Of a stretch of DNA of 14,609 nucleotides, positions 14,371 to 14,609 are shown piece after piece. The stretch lies in the NCBI GenBank assembly GCA_031383555.1, contig JANMZR010000286.1, forward strand, positions 1-14,609, in the 5' to 3' direction. Position 1 is the first letter of the stretch. Each line of letters starts with the position of its first letter. Origin of the DNA: JANMZR01 sp031383555 (GTDB lineage: Bacteria; Bacteroidota; Bacteroidia; Cytophagales; Spirosomataceae). The notes under the pieces are model-generated. The model did no database searches and was not told where the DNA came from. It worked only from the letters and a program-made list of their open reading frames with translations. A program made the position numbers and the translations under genes.

Positions 14371-14609
14371 ATGAAAAATAAAATATTCACAACCTTGCTT
14401 TTAACCCTTATAATAGGCTTAAAGCAAAGCATAGCTCAGCTTTACAACCAAGGCTCAGAAGTAACCATACAGTCTGGTGCAACAGTAACTGTGGAGGGCG
14501 ATTTTTACAATAAAGCCTCGAGCAATTTCAAAAATGCTGGTACTTTAGAAATTAAAAACTATGTAACCAACGACCAGCCGATGACGGACGACTTCGGCGG
14601 CTATTGGAT
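14371..14609 (+). CDS. N-terminal part of an exported surface protein; cut by window edge
   Basis: Seventy-nine codons are visible before the window ends. The signal peptide (MKNKIFTTLLLTLIIGLKQS) ends in IAQ, with cleavage near residue 23. The mature start LYNQGSEVTIQSGATVTVEG and then DFYNKASSNFKNAGTLEIKN is a repetitive beta-strand pattern (N/G-rich, T-x-x-x-G). I associate this opening with long Bacteroidota surface proteins, some of which end in a type IX secretion sorting domain. The stretch VTNDQPMTDDFGG follows. The C-terminus, which would decide this, lies outside the window. It begins 10 bases after the previous stop with an A/T-rich leader, so it belongs to the same transcription unit. 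Confidence 0.75.
   Translation, partial: MKNKIFTTLLLTLIIGLKQSIAQLYNQGSEVTIQSGATVTVEGDFYNKASSNFKNAGTLEIKNYVTNDQPMTDDFGGYW

Noticed and set aside
12509..14609. A prophage remnant, suggested by tail-adhesin-like domains.
   Set aside because: There is no capsid, terminase, tail assembly, integrase or attachment-like repeat, and each protein has its own secretion signal, which phage tail fibres lack.

Overview
The window is AT-rich (about one third G+C by eye) and reads as Bacteroidota, most likely Cytophagales (Spirosomataceae-like, for example the Emticicia/Lacihabitans/Leadbetterella group). This rests on A-rich leaders without Shine-Dalgarno sequences, a stand-alone LytTR protein, an ECF sigma factor of a type I associate with that order, a ThuA plus SGNH/beta-propeller/HEAT/cytochrome c pair, and exported proteins with an 'NVGIG' head. 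The genus is inference. I see no rRNA, tRNA, CRISPR array, insertion sequence or integrase.

Region 1 (1-2263) is regulatory. A minus-strand operon encodes an ECF-type sigma factor, a single-pass membrane protein with a TPR-like outer domain (likely anti-sigma or stress sensor), and the start of a membrane-anchored protein cut by the window edge. Divergent from it is a 110-residue LytTR DNA-binding protein with no receiver domain. The spacer between them carries a perfect AT-only inverted repeat. LytTR converges on a DUF4136-type lipoprotein across a hairpin that can terminate in both directions.

Region 2 (2264-6605) holds the lipoprotein and then three co-directional plus-strand genes for exported or membrane-anchored hydrolases. 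These are a NAPE-PLD/UlaG-like metallo-beta-lactamase-fold hydrolase, an endonuclease/exonuclease/phosphatase-fold phosphodiesterase, and a class C beta-lactamase-like serine hydrolase. All catalytic motifs are present. Shared substrates (phosphodiesters, lipids or peptidoglycan) are a guess.

Region 3 (6695-12201) is the most coherent accessory module. On the minus strand are a Tat-exported xylose-isomerase-like TIM-barrel enzyme and a small conserved-looking 89-residue protein. Divergently on the plus strand are an exported ThuA protein and a 1052-residue SGNH / beta-propeller / HEAT / cytochrome c protein. All but the 89-residue protein carry export signals, so I infer an extracytoplasmic carbohydrate-processing system in which the cytochrome c domain passes electrons to the respiratory chain. 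The SGNH domain lacks the expected C-terminal catalytic His. The ThuA-cytochrome spacer holds a hairpin and a tandem direct repeat. A rho-independent terminator follows the cytochrome gene.

Region 4 (12202-14609) encodes secreted surface proteins. Two neighbouring genes share an almost identical leader and 'NVGIG' head, but one ends in a phage-adhesin-like glycine-rich domain and the other in a jelly-roll-like domain. A third exported protein begins 10 bases after the second and runs off the window. The first two look like variants built on one leader.
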